A stretch of DNA of 64,000 nt from contig NZ_BCZE01000023.1 in NCBI RefSeq assembly GCF_001598555.1, positions 49,240 to 113,239 of the forward strand, read 5' to 3'. Below the pieces are notes generated by a model that ran no database searches, was not told where the DNA came from, and saw nothing but the letters and a program-made list of their open reading frames with translations. This document shows positions 43,228-52,778 of the stretch, piece by piece. This DNA is from Novosphingobium rosa NBRC 15208 (lineage in GTDB: Bacteria; Pseudomonadota; Alphaproteobacteria; Sphingomonadales; Sphingomonadaceae). The position numbers and the translations under genes were made by a program. Positions within the stretch are counted from its first letter, which is position 1; each line of letters opens with the position of its first letter.

Positions 43228-43722
43228 CTAGCGCGCTGCGGAAAACAGCGCTGGCAGAGAGCTGATCCGCTGCGCCATCAGATCGCGAATATCGATGGCG
43301 CGGGCCAGCGCGGTCTTCTGGCTGTCACCCTGCTTCCAGCGCGACATGATGCCGATCGCGCCGATGGGGTGATGCTGTGCATCGCGCAGTTGCAGCAGCA
43401 CGCCGATCCGCACGCCATCCTTCTGCACCTCGACCAGCGGCTTGCCGGTACGGGCCACGCCCAGATCGTCATCACCTGATATTTCGCCCAGATCCTTGGG
43501 CAGATGGGCGGCGATCACGATGTTGCGGCTTTCTCCGGGCGGGGTGACATGCAGCAGCACGTCTAGCAGTTCGGGGTTTTCCGCCACCACCTCATCAACC
43601 AGCTTCTGCGCCGGGGCGGCTGCGGGGGCGGTCTGCGCGGCGGCATGCTGCACGCCGCCGCCCACCATCACCGGCAGCAACAGGGCGGAGGCGAGGAGGC
43701 GGGCATATCGGATTGGCATCAT
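43228..43722 (-). CDS. Periplasmic cache-like domain protein in the RND operon
   Basis: The 164-aa protein starts at ATG 43722, placed six bases after AAGGAG. A TTG six bases earlier is a poorer choice. It has a signal peptide ending at VQHAAAQ, a short Ala/Pro linker, then a domain of about 120 residues with NIVIAAHLPKDLGEISGDDDLGVARTG, EVQKDGVRIGVLLQLRD and HHPIGAIGIMSRWKQGD. That order resembles single-cache-type periplasmic sensor domains, here without any membrane or signalling module. It follows the third RND permease after 24 bp and is likely the last gene of that operon. A ligand-binding accessory role is inference. Confidence 0.65.
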   Translation of the reverse strand: MMPIRYARLLASALLLPVMVGGGVQHAAAQTAPAAAPAQKLVDEVVAENPELLDVLLHVTPPGESRNIVIAAHLPKDLGEISGDDDLGVARTGKPLVEVQKDGVRIGVLLQLRDAQHHPIGAIGIMSRWKQGDSQKTALARAIDIRDLMAQRISSLPALFSAAR

Positions 43723-43746
43723 AAGCAACTCCTTGCGATCAAAAGC

Positions 43747-46700
43747 TCAGGGAAGGTTGTGAAGCGCTTCGGACGCCTTCTCGCTGCGCCGGCGGCGCCA
43801 TGCCTCGCGCGCTCTGGACAGCACGCCACGCAGGCGTTCGAACTGCAGGAAGATCACCGGCGTGGTGAACAGCGTAAGGATCTGCGAGACGATCAGCCCG
43901 CCCACGATAGCGATGCCCAGCGGCTGGCGCAGTTCAGACCCCGCGCCCGAGCCGATGGCCAGCGGCACCGCGCCCAGCAGCGCGGCCAGCGTGGTCATCA
44001 GGATCGGGCGGAAGCGCAGCAGGCAGGCTTCGTGGATCGCCTCGTAAGATGACAGGCCGCGCTCGCGCTCGGCATGCAGGGCGAAGTCGATCATCATGAT
44101 CGCGTTTTTCTTGACGATGCCGATCAGCAGCAGAATGCCGATGATCCCCATGATCGAGAGATCCTTGCCCCACAGCATCAGCGCCAGCAGCGCCCCCAGC
44201 CCGGCCGAGGGCAAGGTGGAAAGGATCGTGAGCGGATGGATCGCGCTTTCATACAGCACGCCCAGCACGATGTAGATCGTGATCACCGCTGCCAGGATCA
44301 GCAGCGGCAGCGTGCTGAGCGAGGCCTGAAAAGCCTGCGCCGCGCCCTGAAAGGTGCCCTTCACCGTGGCGGGCATGCCGGCGGCCCGCTCGGCATTCTG
44401 GATCGCGATCACCGCATCGCCCAGCGCCACGCCGGGCGCCAGATTGAAGGAGAGCGTCACGGCGGGGAACAGGCCCTGATGCGCGATGGTCACCGGCGCC
44501 ACGCCCTGTTTCACATGCACCAGCAGGCTGAGCGGGATCAGCGCCTGCGTGTCGCTGGAGCGCACATAGAGATGCGACAGGGCTTCGGCAGCCATCTGAT
44601 CGCGTGGCGCAACCTCCTCGATCACGTAATATTGGCTCAGCGGATCGAAGATCGTCGCCACCTGCCGCTGGCCGAAAGCGTCGTAGAGCGTGTTGTCGAT
44701 GTCCTGCGCATGGACGCCGAGACGCGAGGCGGTCATGCGGTCGATCTCCAGCGTCAGGCTGGTGGCCGAAGCCTGCTTGTCGGAGGAGACATTCTGCAGC
44801 TGCGGCAACTGGCCGAATTTGGTCTGGAGGATCGTGGCCCAGCGGTACAGCTCGGCCACATCGCCATCCTGAAGCGTGTACTGATATTGCGCCAGCCCCG
44901 GGCGCGCACCGATCTGGATATCCTGCCGCACCTGCATGCCCGAAATCACTCCCTGCAGACCGGAGATCTGCTTGCCGATCCGGCTGAGGATCGTGTCGGC
45001 ATTGTCCTTGCGCTGGTCCAGCGGCTTGAGGTTGAGGATGATGCGCGCATCGCTCATCGTCGGGTTGGGGCCGACCCAATAGTCCACCGTATCCACGCCC
45101 GGGTCCTTCATGGCGATGCGCGCGGCGGCATTCACCCGCTCTGAAATCGCATCGAAGGAGATGTCGGGGGCGCCGCGCACCGTGCCCAGCACGAAGCTGG
45201 TATCGACCTGCGGGAAGAACCCCTTGGGCAGCGCCACATAGAGCCCCACCGTCACCACCAGCGTGGCCATAAAGCTGAGCAGGGTCAGCCTCTGCCGGCT
45301 CAGCGCCAGATTGAGCAGATGCTCATAGCCTTGCGTCATGCGGGTGAAGACATGCTCGGACCAGCGGTAGAAACGACCATGTTCGGCCTTGTGTTCGTCG
45401 CGGATTAGCCAGCCGCAGAGCATTGGCGTGACCGTGAGCGAGACAATGCCCGAGGCGATCAGCGCCACGGTGATCGTCACCGCGAATTCGCGGAAGATGC
45501 GGCCGATCAGGCCCCCCATCGCCAGAATGGGAATGAACACCGCGATCAGCGAGATCGTCATCGACAGGATGGTGAAACCCACCTCGCGCGAGCCGAGCAG
45601 CGCGGCCTCCAGCGGGGTCTTGCCCTCCTCGATATGGCGCATGATGTTCTCGATCACCACGATGGCATCGTCGACCACAAAGCCCACCGCGATGGTCAGC
45701 CCCATCAGCGAGAGATTGTCGAGGCTGTAGCCCAGCGCATACATCACCGCGAAGGTGGCGATCAGCGAGAGCGGAATGGTCAGGCTGGGGATCAGCGTGG
45801 CCCACAGATTGCGCAGGAAGACCAGAATGACCATCACCACCAGCGCGATGGTGATCATCAGCGTGATCTGCACATCGTTGACCGAGGCCTTGATGGTCTG
45901 TGTGCGGTCAGCCACGATATCCAGATGCACCGAGGGCGGCAGAGCGGCGGCCAGCGCGGGCAGCTTGTCCTTGATGCCCTGCAAGGTGGACATGACGTTG
46001 GAGCCCGGGCTCTGCGCCACATCGATGATCACCGCGCGCTTGCCCTGAAACCAGGCAGCCTGCCGCACATCCTCGGGCGCGTTTTCCACCGTGGCCACAT
46101 CGGAGAGGCGGATCGGCGCGCCATTGCGGGTGGCAACCACCACATTGCGATAGGCGGCGGCGTTCATCAGCTGGTCGGTGGTGGCCAGCACGATCGCCTG
46201 ATTGGGCCCGTTCAGCGTGCCCTTGGGCGCATTGACGGTGGAAGCGCTGATGATGCTGCGCACATCCTCAAGCGACAGGTTCAGCGCGGCAAGGCGGTCG
46301 GGTTCGACCCGCACGCGCACGGCGGGCCGCAGCTGCCCATGGTAATCCACCAGCCCCACGCCCGAAAGCTGGGAAATCGGCTGGGCGATGTTGTTTTCCG
46401 CGTAACGGTCCACCTCGGTCAGTGGCAGCGTGTCGGAGGTGAGCGCCAGCGAGATGATCGAGACGCCCGCCGGGTTCACCTTGTGATAGGTGGGCGGGTT
46501 GGGCATGTTCTTGGGCAGCAGGCCCGCCGCGGCATTGATTTCGGTCTGCACATCCACCGCCGCGCCGTTGATGTCGCGCGTCAGGTCGAACTGCAGGGTG
46601 ATCTGCGTCTGCCCCAGCGAGCTGGAGGAGGTCATCTGTGTCACGCCCGGGATGTTGGTCAGCATCCTTTCGAGCGGCGTCGCCACAGCGGTCGCCATCG

Positions 46701-46872
46701 TGTCGGCACTGGCGCCCGGCAGGCTGGCCGAGACCGAGATGGTGGGATATTCCACCTGCGGCATGGAGGAGATCGGCAGCGAACGGTACGCCACCAGACC
46801 CACCAGAATGACGCCGATGGCCAGCAGGCAGGTGCCGATGCGGCGGTAGATAAAGGGGCTGGAGAGGTTCAC
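43747..46872 (-). CDS. RND efflux permease, MdtB/MuxB-like
   Basis: The 1041-aa permease starts MNLSSPFIYRRIGTCLLAIG and has SLPISSMPQVEYPTISVSA after helix 1, a hallmark of the MdtB/MdtC/MuxBC branch. Helix 4 reads GFVVDDAIVVIEN with the Asp-Asp relay, and later DLSIMGIIGILLLIGIVKKNAIMM. It overlaps the adaptor stop by four bases. Only one permease is present, while MdtABC-type systems usually have two, so this pump is either homomeric or has lost its partner. It belongs to the leftward operon 49504-43228. Confidence 0.94.
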   Translation of the reverse strand: MNLSSPFIYRRIGTCLLAIGVILVGLVAYRSLPISSMPQVEYPTISVSASLPGASADTMATAVATPLERMLTNIPGVTQMTSSSSLGQTQITLQFDLTRDINGAAVDVQTEINAAAGLLPKNMPNPPTYHKVNPAGVSIISLALTSDTLPLTEVDRYAENNIAQPISQLSGVGLVDYHGQLRPAVRVRVEPDRLAALNLSLEDVRSIISASTVNAPKGTLNGPNQAIVLATTDQLMNAAAYRNVVVATRNGAPIRLSDVATVENAPEDVRQAAWFQGKRAVIIDVAQSPGSNVMSTLQGIKDKLPALAAALPPSVHLDIVADRTQTIKASVNDVQITLMITIALVVMVILVFLRNLWATLIPSLTIPLSLIATFAVMYALGYSLDNLSLMGLTIAVGFVVDDAIVVIENIMRHIEEGKTPLEAALLGSREVGFTILSMTISLIAVFIPILAMGGLIGRIFREFAVTITVALIASGIVSLTVTPMLCGWLIRDEHKAEHGRFYRWSEHVFTRMTQGYEHLLNLALSRQRLTLLSFMATLVVTVGLYVALPKGFFPQVDTSFVLGTVRGAPDISFDAISERVNAAARIAMKDPGVDTVDYWVGPNPTMSDARIILNLKPLDQRKDNADTILSRIGKQISGLQGVISGMQVRQDIQIGARPGLAQYQYTLQDGDVAELYRWATILQTKFGQLPQLQNVSSDKQASATSLTLEIDRMTASRLGVHAQDIDNTLYDAFGQRQVATIFDPLSQYYVIEEVAPRDQMAAEALSHLYVRSSDTQALIPLSLLVHVKQGVAPVTIAHQGLFPAVTLSFNLAPGVALGDAVIAIQNAERAAGMPATVKGTFQGAAQAFQASLSTLPLLILAAVITIYIVLGVLYESAIHPLTILSTLPSAGLGALLALMLWGKDLSIMGIIGILLLIGIVKKNAIMMIDFALHAERERGLSSYEAIHEACLLRFRPILMTTLAALLGAVPLAIGSGAGSELRQPLGIAIVGGLIVSQILTLFTTPVIFLQFERLRGVLSRAREAWRRRRSEKASEALHNLP

Positions 46873-48035
46873 GAATGCGCCCCCCCGGCAGGCCGCGCCG
46901 TGGTTTTGGCGCCAGGGGACAGGCGCATCTGGCCGCCGGTCACCACGGTTTCGCCCACCTTCAGCCCGCTGGCGATTTCGGTAAAACCCTCCATGCTGGG
47001 GCCGGTGGTCACCTTGCGCGGGTTGGCGGTGCCATCGGCGGCCAGCACATAGACGAAGCTGCCGGTCTCACCGGTCTGCACCGCCGTGTCCGGCACCACC
47101 ATTGCCTGCCTGTCGGTGCGCACCAGCACGCGGGCCTGCACGAATGTGCCCGGCCACAGCTCACGCTTGGTGTTGGTGAAGAGCGCGCGCAACTGGAACT
47201 GCCCGTTGGTCTGATCGACCGCATTGGCGACAAAGGCCAGCTGCCCGTCGGCCAGATGCCCGCTGCCGTCACGCGCATAGACGGCCACCGGCAGCACGCC
47301 ATGCTTCTGCCCGGCCAGCACTTGCCCCAGCGCGTCCTGAGGCAGGGAAAAGATCACCGAGATCGGGGCCATTTGCGTCACGGTGACAAGGCCGGTGGTG
47401 TCACTGGCATGCACCATGCTCCCCAGCGTGACCTGCCTGAGCCCCACGCGGCCCGCCACCGGCGCGCGCACGCTGGCAAAATCCAGATTGAGCCGCGCGG
47501 CGCGCACGGCGGCGGTATCCGCTGCGACGGTGGCCTTGAGCGTGGCGGCCTGCGCCTGCGCGGCATCGGCGGTTTGCATGGTGCCGGCCCCGGCCTGCGC
47601 CAGCGCCGCCGTGCGGGTGGCATCGCGCCGGGCATTGCCGAACTGGGCGCTATCTTTCGCCTGCATGGCCTGCGCCTGCATCAGCGCGGCCTGATAGGGG
47701 CGCGGATCGATTTGGGCCAACAGCTGCCCGGCCTTCACCTCGTCGCCCTCGGCAAAGAACAGGCGGGCCAGCTGGCCATCGGCCCGGGCCTTTACATCGA
47801 CGACATTGATCGGCGCCACGCTGCCCACGCCCGTCAGCCAAACCGGCATATCCCGCCGCGTCACCATGCCGGTGGCCACCGGCATGGCGGTGGAGGAAGC
47901 CGCTGCGGCCGCCTTGGTGGCGTGGCCATGATAGAGCAATGTTCCCGTCGCCATAGCTACGGCCAACGCGCCGAGACTGGCCATTTTCCATGGTGCGGAC
48001 AGGCGCTGCTGCGGCCCATGAGAGTTGGTGCTCAA
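46869..48035 (-). CDS. RND efflux periplasmic adaptor, MdtA-like
   Basis: The 388-aa adaptor has one N-terminal membrane anchor (about 18-36), VATGMVTRRDMPVWLTGVGSV at the start of the beta-barrel, a lipoyl half (VKARADGQLARLFFAEGDEV), an Ala-rich helical hairpin, the second half (VRAPVAGRVGLRQVTLGSMV) and a C-terminal VTGGQMRLSPGAKT. These match MdtA/MexA-like adaptors. Both neighbours overlap by four bases, so the three pump genes are tightly coupled. Confidence 0.94.
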   Translation of the reverse strand: MSTNSHGPQQRLSAPWKMASLGALAVAMATGTLLYHGHATKAAAAASSTAMPVATGMVTRRDMPVWLTGVGSVAPINVVDVKARADGQLARLFFAEGDEVKAGQLLAQIDPRPYQAALMQAQAMQAKDSAQFGNARRDATRTAALAQAGAGTMQTADAAQAQAATLKATVAADTAAVRAARLNLDFASVRAPVAGRVGLRQVTLGSMVHASDTTGLVTVTQMAPISVIFSLPQDALGQVLAGQKHGVLPVAVYARDGSGHLADGQLAFVANAVDQTNGQFQLRALFTNTKRELWPGTFVQARVLVRTDRQAMVVPDTAVQTGETGSFVYVLAADGTANPRKVTTGPSMEGFTEIASGLKVGETVVTGGQMRLSPGAKTTARPAGGAHS

Positions 48036-49504
48036 GGATTTGATCCATCTGAAAGAGAAGGTATTGGCCGTGGTGTCCTGTCGGACAGACCGAAGCCGCC
48101 ACCCAGCGCCCGGCAGAGGCCAACACTGGCCTCAAGCTGCTGGAGGTGGATCTGGGCCAGACTGTCCTGCGCCTGATAGAGGCTCTGCCGGGTGGTCAGC
48201 ACGGTCAGCTCGTCGGCGCCGCCGAGGCGGTATTGCTGCTCGGCCAGCGTGGCGGCCTGACCAGCGGCCTTGACGGCGGTAGCCTGCAAAGCCTCCTGAT
48301 CGCGCAGCTGGGCCAGGGCGCTGAGCATATCCTCGACATCCTGATAGGCGGTCAGCACTGTCTGGCGGTAGGTGGCAACCAGTTCGAGCTTGCGCGCGCG
48401 GTTCACCTTGAGCTGGCCCGACAAGGCTCCGCCCTGAAACAGCGGCGCCAGCAGACTGCCGCCCAGACTGCCCAGCGCGGCGGGCGGGAAAAGTTTGCTG
48501 GTGCTGGCCGCATCGATGCCGCCCGAGGGCGAGAGGATCAGACTTGGGAAGAAGGCGGCCCGCGCCACGCCGATGTCAAAATTTGCCGAGCGCAGGCGGG
48601 CTTCGGCGGCCTGAATATCCGGGCGCAAGGCCAGCAGATCGGCGGGCATGTCGGGGCGGATCGTGGGCTCGGTTATTGCTGCCAGACTCTCGGCGCTGTC
48701 CAGCCTGAACTGCTCGGGCGTCTGGCCGCATAGCACGGCCAGCGCATGAAAGGCCGCAGCCCGCTGCTGGGTCAGTGCCGGAACGGCGGCCAGATAGGTT
48801 GCCAGCGCGGCTTCCTGCTGATGAAGTTGAAGGTCGGTGGCAGCTCCATAGCTGCGCTGGGTCTCGATCAGGTCGCGCTGTCGCCGGGCGGCCCGCGCTG
48901 CTTCGCGGGCAAGGGCAATGCGCTCGTCAAGTGAGAGCAGGGTGAAATAGCCATTGGCCACCGAGGCAGAGAGGGTCATGGCAACGGTGTCGGCGTCGAA
49001 GTCGCTGGCTTCCACCAGCGCCTTGGCCGAAGCGGCGGCATTCCGGTTCTTGCCCCAAAAATCCAGCTCATAGCTTGCCTGCGCCAGCACTTCGCGGCTG
49101 GAGCGACCGACAGACTGGGTTGAAAGCTTGGTGACGCCGGACAGCGAGAGGGACGGAACCAGAGGTGCGCCCGCGATCCGCGCTTGTCCCTCGGCCTGCT
49201 GAACCCGTGCGGCGGCGGCCTGCAGGGTGAGGCTGTCGGTCAGCGCTTTCGCCATCAGCCGGTCGAGCTGTGAACTTGAGAAATGCTTCCACCATTCGGC
49301 ACGCACGGTGGTTGGGCGAATGGATGACGACGGGGTGGAGAGCGCCGGGCTGTTCCATCCATCAGGGCTGGGCAGGGATGGCGGGTGGTAGGCCGGGGCC
49401 AGCGAGCAGCCGCACAGGCTCAACGCAAGCGTCGTGGCCAGCGCAAGGCTTGGCGGGACGTGAGCCGCAAAGGCCAGTCTGGGCGAGGGGCATCGAATCT
49501 GCAC
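48032..49504 (-). CDS. RND efflux outer-membrane factor, NodT type
   Basis: The 490-aa protein uses a GTG start at 49504. It has a signal peptide and lipobox (LALSLCGCSLAPAYHPP), two TolC repeats with ASYELDFWGKNRN and LLALRPDIQAAEARLRSANF, and an SLYQAQDSLAQIHLQQLEASVGL segment near the end. It is the first gene of the third RND operon. Placing the outer-membrane factor before the adaptor differs from the operon at 22-28 kb but matches that at 31-37 kb. It is divergent from the PLP/ATP-grasp cluster with 538 bp between. Confidence 0.93.
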   Translation of the reverse strand: MQIRCPSPRLAFAAHVPPSLALATTLALSLCGCSLAPAYHPPSLPSPDGWNSPALSTPSSSIRPTTVRAEWWKHFSSSQLDRLMAKALTDSLTLQAAAARVQQAEGQARIAGAPLVPSLSLSGVTKLSTQSVGRSSREVLAQASYELDFWGKNRNAAASAKALVEASDFDADTVAMTLSASVANGYFTLLSLDERIALAREAARAARRQRDLIETQRSYGAATDLQLHQQEAALATYLAAVPALTQQRAAAFHALAVLCGQTPEQFRLDSAESLAAITEPTIRPDMPADLLALRPDIQAAEARLRSANFDIGVARAAFFPSLILSPSGGIDAASTSKLFPPAALGSLGGSLLAPLFQGGALSGQLKVNRARKLELVATYRQTVLTAYQDVEDMLSALAQLRDQEALQATAVKAAGQAATLAEQQYRLGGADELTVLTTRQSLYQAQDSLAQIHLQQLEASVGLCRALGGGFGLSDRTPRPIPSLSDGSNP

Positions 49505-50042
49505 AGCGCTTGACTAGGACTGGCGGGATGGCCGCCGTTTCGCGCAAAGATGAAATCGAGTTCAGGAATGCTTTCGATTCTCCTGAAACGACTGCCGATG
49601 GATGTCGATGACTGCATCTGCGTGGAAGGCGCAACAAGCCTTGATCCTGTCCGGGCATAGGGGGGCAGGGGCTTTCGGCTTTCCATCGCGGGAGGGAGGT
49701 TTGGGGGCCATGCCCCACTCTCTTTCCGAGAATTATTGTCAAAAATTGAATAAAATCAATGTGAATTGGCAAAAGATAATGTTCTTCCAACATGGCTTCG
49801 AAAGCCCGGAAATTGAAGGATTTTTGATCGAGCCGTTGATCGCGGGCGAGGTTTCCGGAGGACGTATTTCATATATCGTTAACCTCAATTTCCGATCATT
49901 CTGGCGAAATATTGCTCGGAAATATCAATTATTCGCAACATTGGGCGATATTGAGAAATATTGATTTCGACCTTGATCGGGATGAACAATTTTGCGCGCA
50001 CTTCGTGACAATATTGATGCAGACTTCACCTGTGACAGCGTG
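49505..50042. other. 538-bp divergent intergenic region, AT-rich
   Basis: The region lies between the RND operon and the PLP/ATP-grasp operon and probably holds both promoters. The right part (about 49730-49990) is AT-rich compared with the rest of the window. It includes GCAACATTGGG (49935-49945), an 11-mer also present at 8892-8902 within the first regulatory dyad, but without the distal AAC half. I see no gene with support. Confidence 0.5.
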
Positions 50043-51512
50043 ATGGAACGCTCTCGTTCGGATCATGCGCAAGGGAGCACGAGCCTGGACCCTGCGGATT
50101 GGTCGGCGATCCGCGCGCAGGGGCATCGCATGCTTGACGATATGTTCGATCATCTCGAACATGTGAGGCACGGCCCGGTCTGGCAGCAGGCGCCGCAAGC
50201 GATCCGCGCGACCATGCGATGCCCGCTCCCCCTCGATCCCACCGATCTTGGCGATGTTCATGACCATTTCAGGGAAGCGGTCCTGCCCTTCCATGGCGGC
50301 AACATTCATCCCGGCTTCATGGGCTGGGTGCAGGGCGGCGGCAGCGCGGTCGGCATGCTGGCCGAGATGCTGGCGGGCGGGCTCAACGCCAATCTGGGCG
50401 GGCGCGACCATATGCCGATCGAGGTCGAGCGGCAGGTCGTGGCTTGGATGCGCGAGGGTTTCGGCTATCCGCAGAGCGCCGATGGCCTGTTTCTCACCGG
50501 TGCGTCGCAGGCCAATTTCATCGCCACCTTGCTGGCTCGCCTGCGTCGTTGCGGCCCTGCGGTGAGGGAGCAGGGCCTCGCCGGAGCGCCCGGACTTGTC
50601 GCTTATGCCTCATGTGACGTGCATGGCTGCGTTCCGCGCGCTTTCGACATGGCCGGGCTTGGCACCGATGCCCTGCGGCGCATCGCGGCCAATGCGCTGG
50701 GCCAGATCGACGTCGAAGCCCTGCGTTGCCAGATCGCACGCGACCGCGCCGCTGGCTTCACGCCGTTTATGGTGGTGGGCACGGCGGGCACGGTCAACAC
50801 CGGCGCAATCGACGACCTGGCCGCGCTTGGCGCGCTGGCGCGAGACGAGGCGCTGCATTTCCATGTCGATGGCGCGCTGGCGGCGCCGGGCATCTTCAGC
50901 GACCGACTGGCCCCGCTGCTGGCGGGCATCGAGGGCAGCGACAGCATCGCCTTCGATTTCCACAAATGGGGCAGCGTGCCTTACGACGCCGGTTTCTTGC
51001 TGGTGCGCGACGGCGGCTGGCAGAGGGCGGCTTTCGCCTCGCAGGCGGCCTATCTCACCCGCGCCTCCAGCGGTCTGGCGGCGGGGGACTGGTGGCCTTG
51101 CGACATGGGGCCCGATCTGTCGCGCGGCTTTCGCGCGCTCAAGACCTGGTTCACGCTCAAGACCTATGGCCTCAAGGCGCTGGGGCGGGCGATGGAGGCC
51201 AATTGCGATCTGGCCCGCAGGTTGGAGCAGGGCATCGCCGCGCATCCCGATCTGGCGTTGCTGGCCCCGGTGGCGCTCAACATCGTCTGCTTCGGCTATG
51301 CGCCGGGCGGGCAGAGCGGCGATGGCGAGATCAACCGCCGCATCGTCGAGAAGCTGCATGCGCAGGGCCTTGTCGCGCCTTCGCTGACCATGATCCATGG
51401 CAAGCCCGCGATCCGCGCTGCTTTCGTCAACCACCGTTCCACCATCGCGGATGTCGACCGGCTCATCGAGGGCGTGCTCGCCTTCGGCGCCGATGACACG
51501 CCTACCGGGTAA
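50043..51512 (+). CDS. PLP-dependent decarboxylase, aromatic-L-amino-acid decarboxylase family
   Basis: The protein is 489 aa from ATG 50043. An in-frame TTG at 49992 is possible but lacks a ribosome site. It has the group II decarboxylase layout: an N-terminal helical arm, HPGFMGWVQGGG (about 87-98), LTGASQANFIATL (PLP phosphate-binding region, about 152-164), VGTAGTVNTGAIDD, HVDGAL with the cofactor-contacting Asp, and DFHKWGSVPYD with the Schiff-base Lys308. The substrate is probably an amino acid. Aromatic, glutamate and diaminobutyrate specificities share this fold and cannot be told apart here. It leads a three-gene operon with an ATP-grasp enzyme and a second PLP enzyme. Confidence 0.88.
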   Translation: MERSRSDHAQGSTSLDPADWSAIRAQGHRMLDDMFDHLEHVRHGPVWQQAPQAIRATMRCPLPLDPTDLGDVHDHFREAVLPFHGGNIHPGFMGWVQGGGSAVGMLAEMLAGGLNANLGGRDHMPIEVERQVVAWMREGFGYPQSADGLFLTGASQANFIATLLARLRRCGPAVREQGLAGAPGLVAYASCDVHGCVPRAFDMAGLGTDALRRIAANALGQIDVEALRCQIARDRAAGFTPFMVVGTAGTVNTGAIDDLAALGALARDEALHFHVDGALAAPGIFSDRLAPLLAGIEGSDSIAFDFHKWGSVPYDAGFLLVRDGGWQRAAFASQAAYLTRASSGLAAGDWWPCDMGPDLSRGFRALKTWFTLKTYGLKALGRAMEANCDLARRLEQGIAAHPDLALLAPVALNIVCFGYAPGGQSGDGEINRRIVEKLHAQGLVAPSLTMIHGKPAIRAAFVNHRSTIADVDRLIEGVLAFGADDTPTG

Positions 51513-51524
51513 GGACCCGCCATC

Positions 51525-52778
51525 ATGCCCATCGCCATCACCGCCACGCGGCCCCATGCCATCGATGAAAAAAGCCGCATTCTCGGGCTGCACCGCATCC
51601 TGCCCATGGCCTATCGCCAGCAATCCTTCGCGGCGCTGTGGCAGCAACGCCTGGACCGGCTGGCGGAGGATGAGGCGGACGCGGCGGCGCTGATGGATAT
51701 GGCGATCATCCTGCAGAGCCTGAGCCGCAGCCGTGACGCCCGGCTGATGATGGATCAGGCGATCGGCCTGCGGAAGGATTACACGGTGGTGCATGGCGAC
51801 GGTTCGGGCCTGCGCATTCTGGCGCTGGTGACCGCCGGCGATTTCATGGCCAACACGCCGATCGACTTTCTGCTGAACGGGTCGAACGCCGTGCTGCTGC
51901 TGCATTATGTCGATGGCGACACGCCGGATCTGGACGATCTGCCGGATCACGACATCGCCTTTTTCGCCATCGGCGAGGGCAATGACCATGGCCCGGTGCT
52001 TGCCCGCATGGCGCAGTTGCTGCCGCGCTATGGCAGGCCGATGATGAACCGCGATCCGGGCCTGATCGGGGGGCTGACGCGCGACGGGGTGAGCGCGATG
52101 CTCGCCGACGAGCCAGCGATCCTCGCGCCCGAGACCCATCGGCTCGATCGCCGGGCGCTGCTGGCCATTGCGGCGGGAGAGGCCCGGCTTGGCGACTATC
52201 TGCCGCTGGAGAGCTTCCCCCTCATCATCCGCCCGGTCGGCACGCATGCCGGGCATGGCATGGAGCGGATCGCGAATGCGTCGGCGCTGCATGCCTATCT
52301 CGCCGCCGAGCAGGGGGATCGCTTTTACATCGCGCCCTTTATCGATTATCGCGGGGCGGACGGCCTGTTCAACAAGCAGCGCATCGTGCTGATCGACGGC
52401 AAGCCCTATCCGGGCCATATGGCGCTCTCCGATCACTGGATGGTGCATTATCTGAGCGCGGGCATGGCTGAGGATACCGGCAAGCGCGCCGTCGAGGCGG
52501 CATGGATGGAGCATTTCGACAGCGATTTCGCACAGCGGCACGCCGCTGCCTTCGCGGCGCTCAACCGCCATATCGGCCTCGATTATTTCGGCCTCGATTG
52601 CGCCGAACTGCCCGACGGGCGACTGCTGGTCTTCGAACTCGATGTGGCGATGATCGTGCATGACATGGATGACCACGCGACCTTCCCCTACAAGGCGCGG
52701 GCAATGCAGCGGCTTTTTGGCGCCTTCATGGCTGCGGCGGAGCGTAAGCGGGGTTCTGTCGCGGGACTGGCGGCATGA
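51525..52778 (+). CDS. ATP-grasp-type ligase with helical N-terminal region
   Basis: This 417-aa protein has a helical, TPR-like N-terminal segment (about residues 25-85: WQQRLDRLAEDEADAAALMD, DARLMMDQAI). A central Rossmann-like part follows, then an ATP-grasp-like domain with PLIIRPVGTHAGHGMERI (about 228-245), FYIAPFIDY and IGLDYFGLDCAELPDGRLLVFELD near 343-368. The acidic residues there could bind Mg-ATP. ATP-grasp enzymes join a carboxylate to an amine or thiol through an acyl phosphate. It starts 12 bp after the decarboxylase stop and overlaps the following PLP enzyme by four bases. An amide-forming step on the decarboxylase product is the natural hypothesis but is inference. Confidence 0.75.
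   Translation: MPIAITATRPHAIDEKSRILGLHRILPMAYRQQSFAALWQQRLDRLAEDEADAAALMDMAIILQSLSRSRDARLMMDQAIGLRKDYTVVHGDGSGLRILALVTAGDFMANTPIDFLLNGSNAVLLLHYVDGDTPDLDDLPDHDIAFFAIGEGNDHGPVLARMAQLLPRYGRPMMNRDPGLIGGLTRDGVSAMLADEPAILAPETHRLDRRALLAIAAGEARLGDYLPLESFPLIIRPVGTHAGHGMERIANASALHAYLAAEQGDRFYIAPFIDYRGADGLFNKQRIVLIDGKPYPGHMALSDHWMVHYLSAGMAEDTGKRAVEAAWMEHFDSDFAQRHAAAFAALNRHIGLDYFGLDCAELPDGRLLVFELDVAMIVHDMDDHATFPYKARAMQRLFGAFMAAAERKRGSVAGLAA

Noticed and set aside
49935..49945. GCAACATTGGG as a regulatory half-site before the PLP operon
   Set aside because: It shares an 11-mer with the 8.9-kb site but lacks the distal half, so I mention it only in the region description.
50610..52676. 688-codon open frame opposite the decarboxylase and ATP-grasp genes
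   Set aside because: It spans two genes on the other strand with strong family motifs, and its own translation lacks any.
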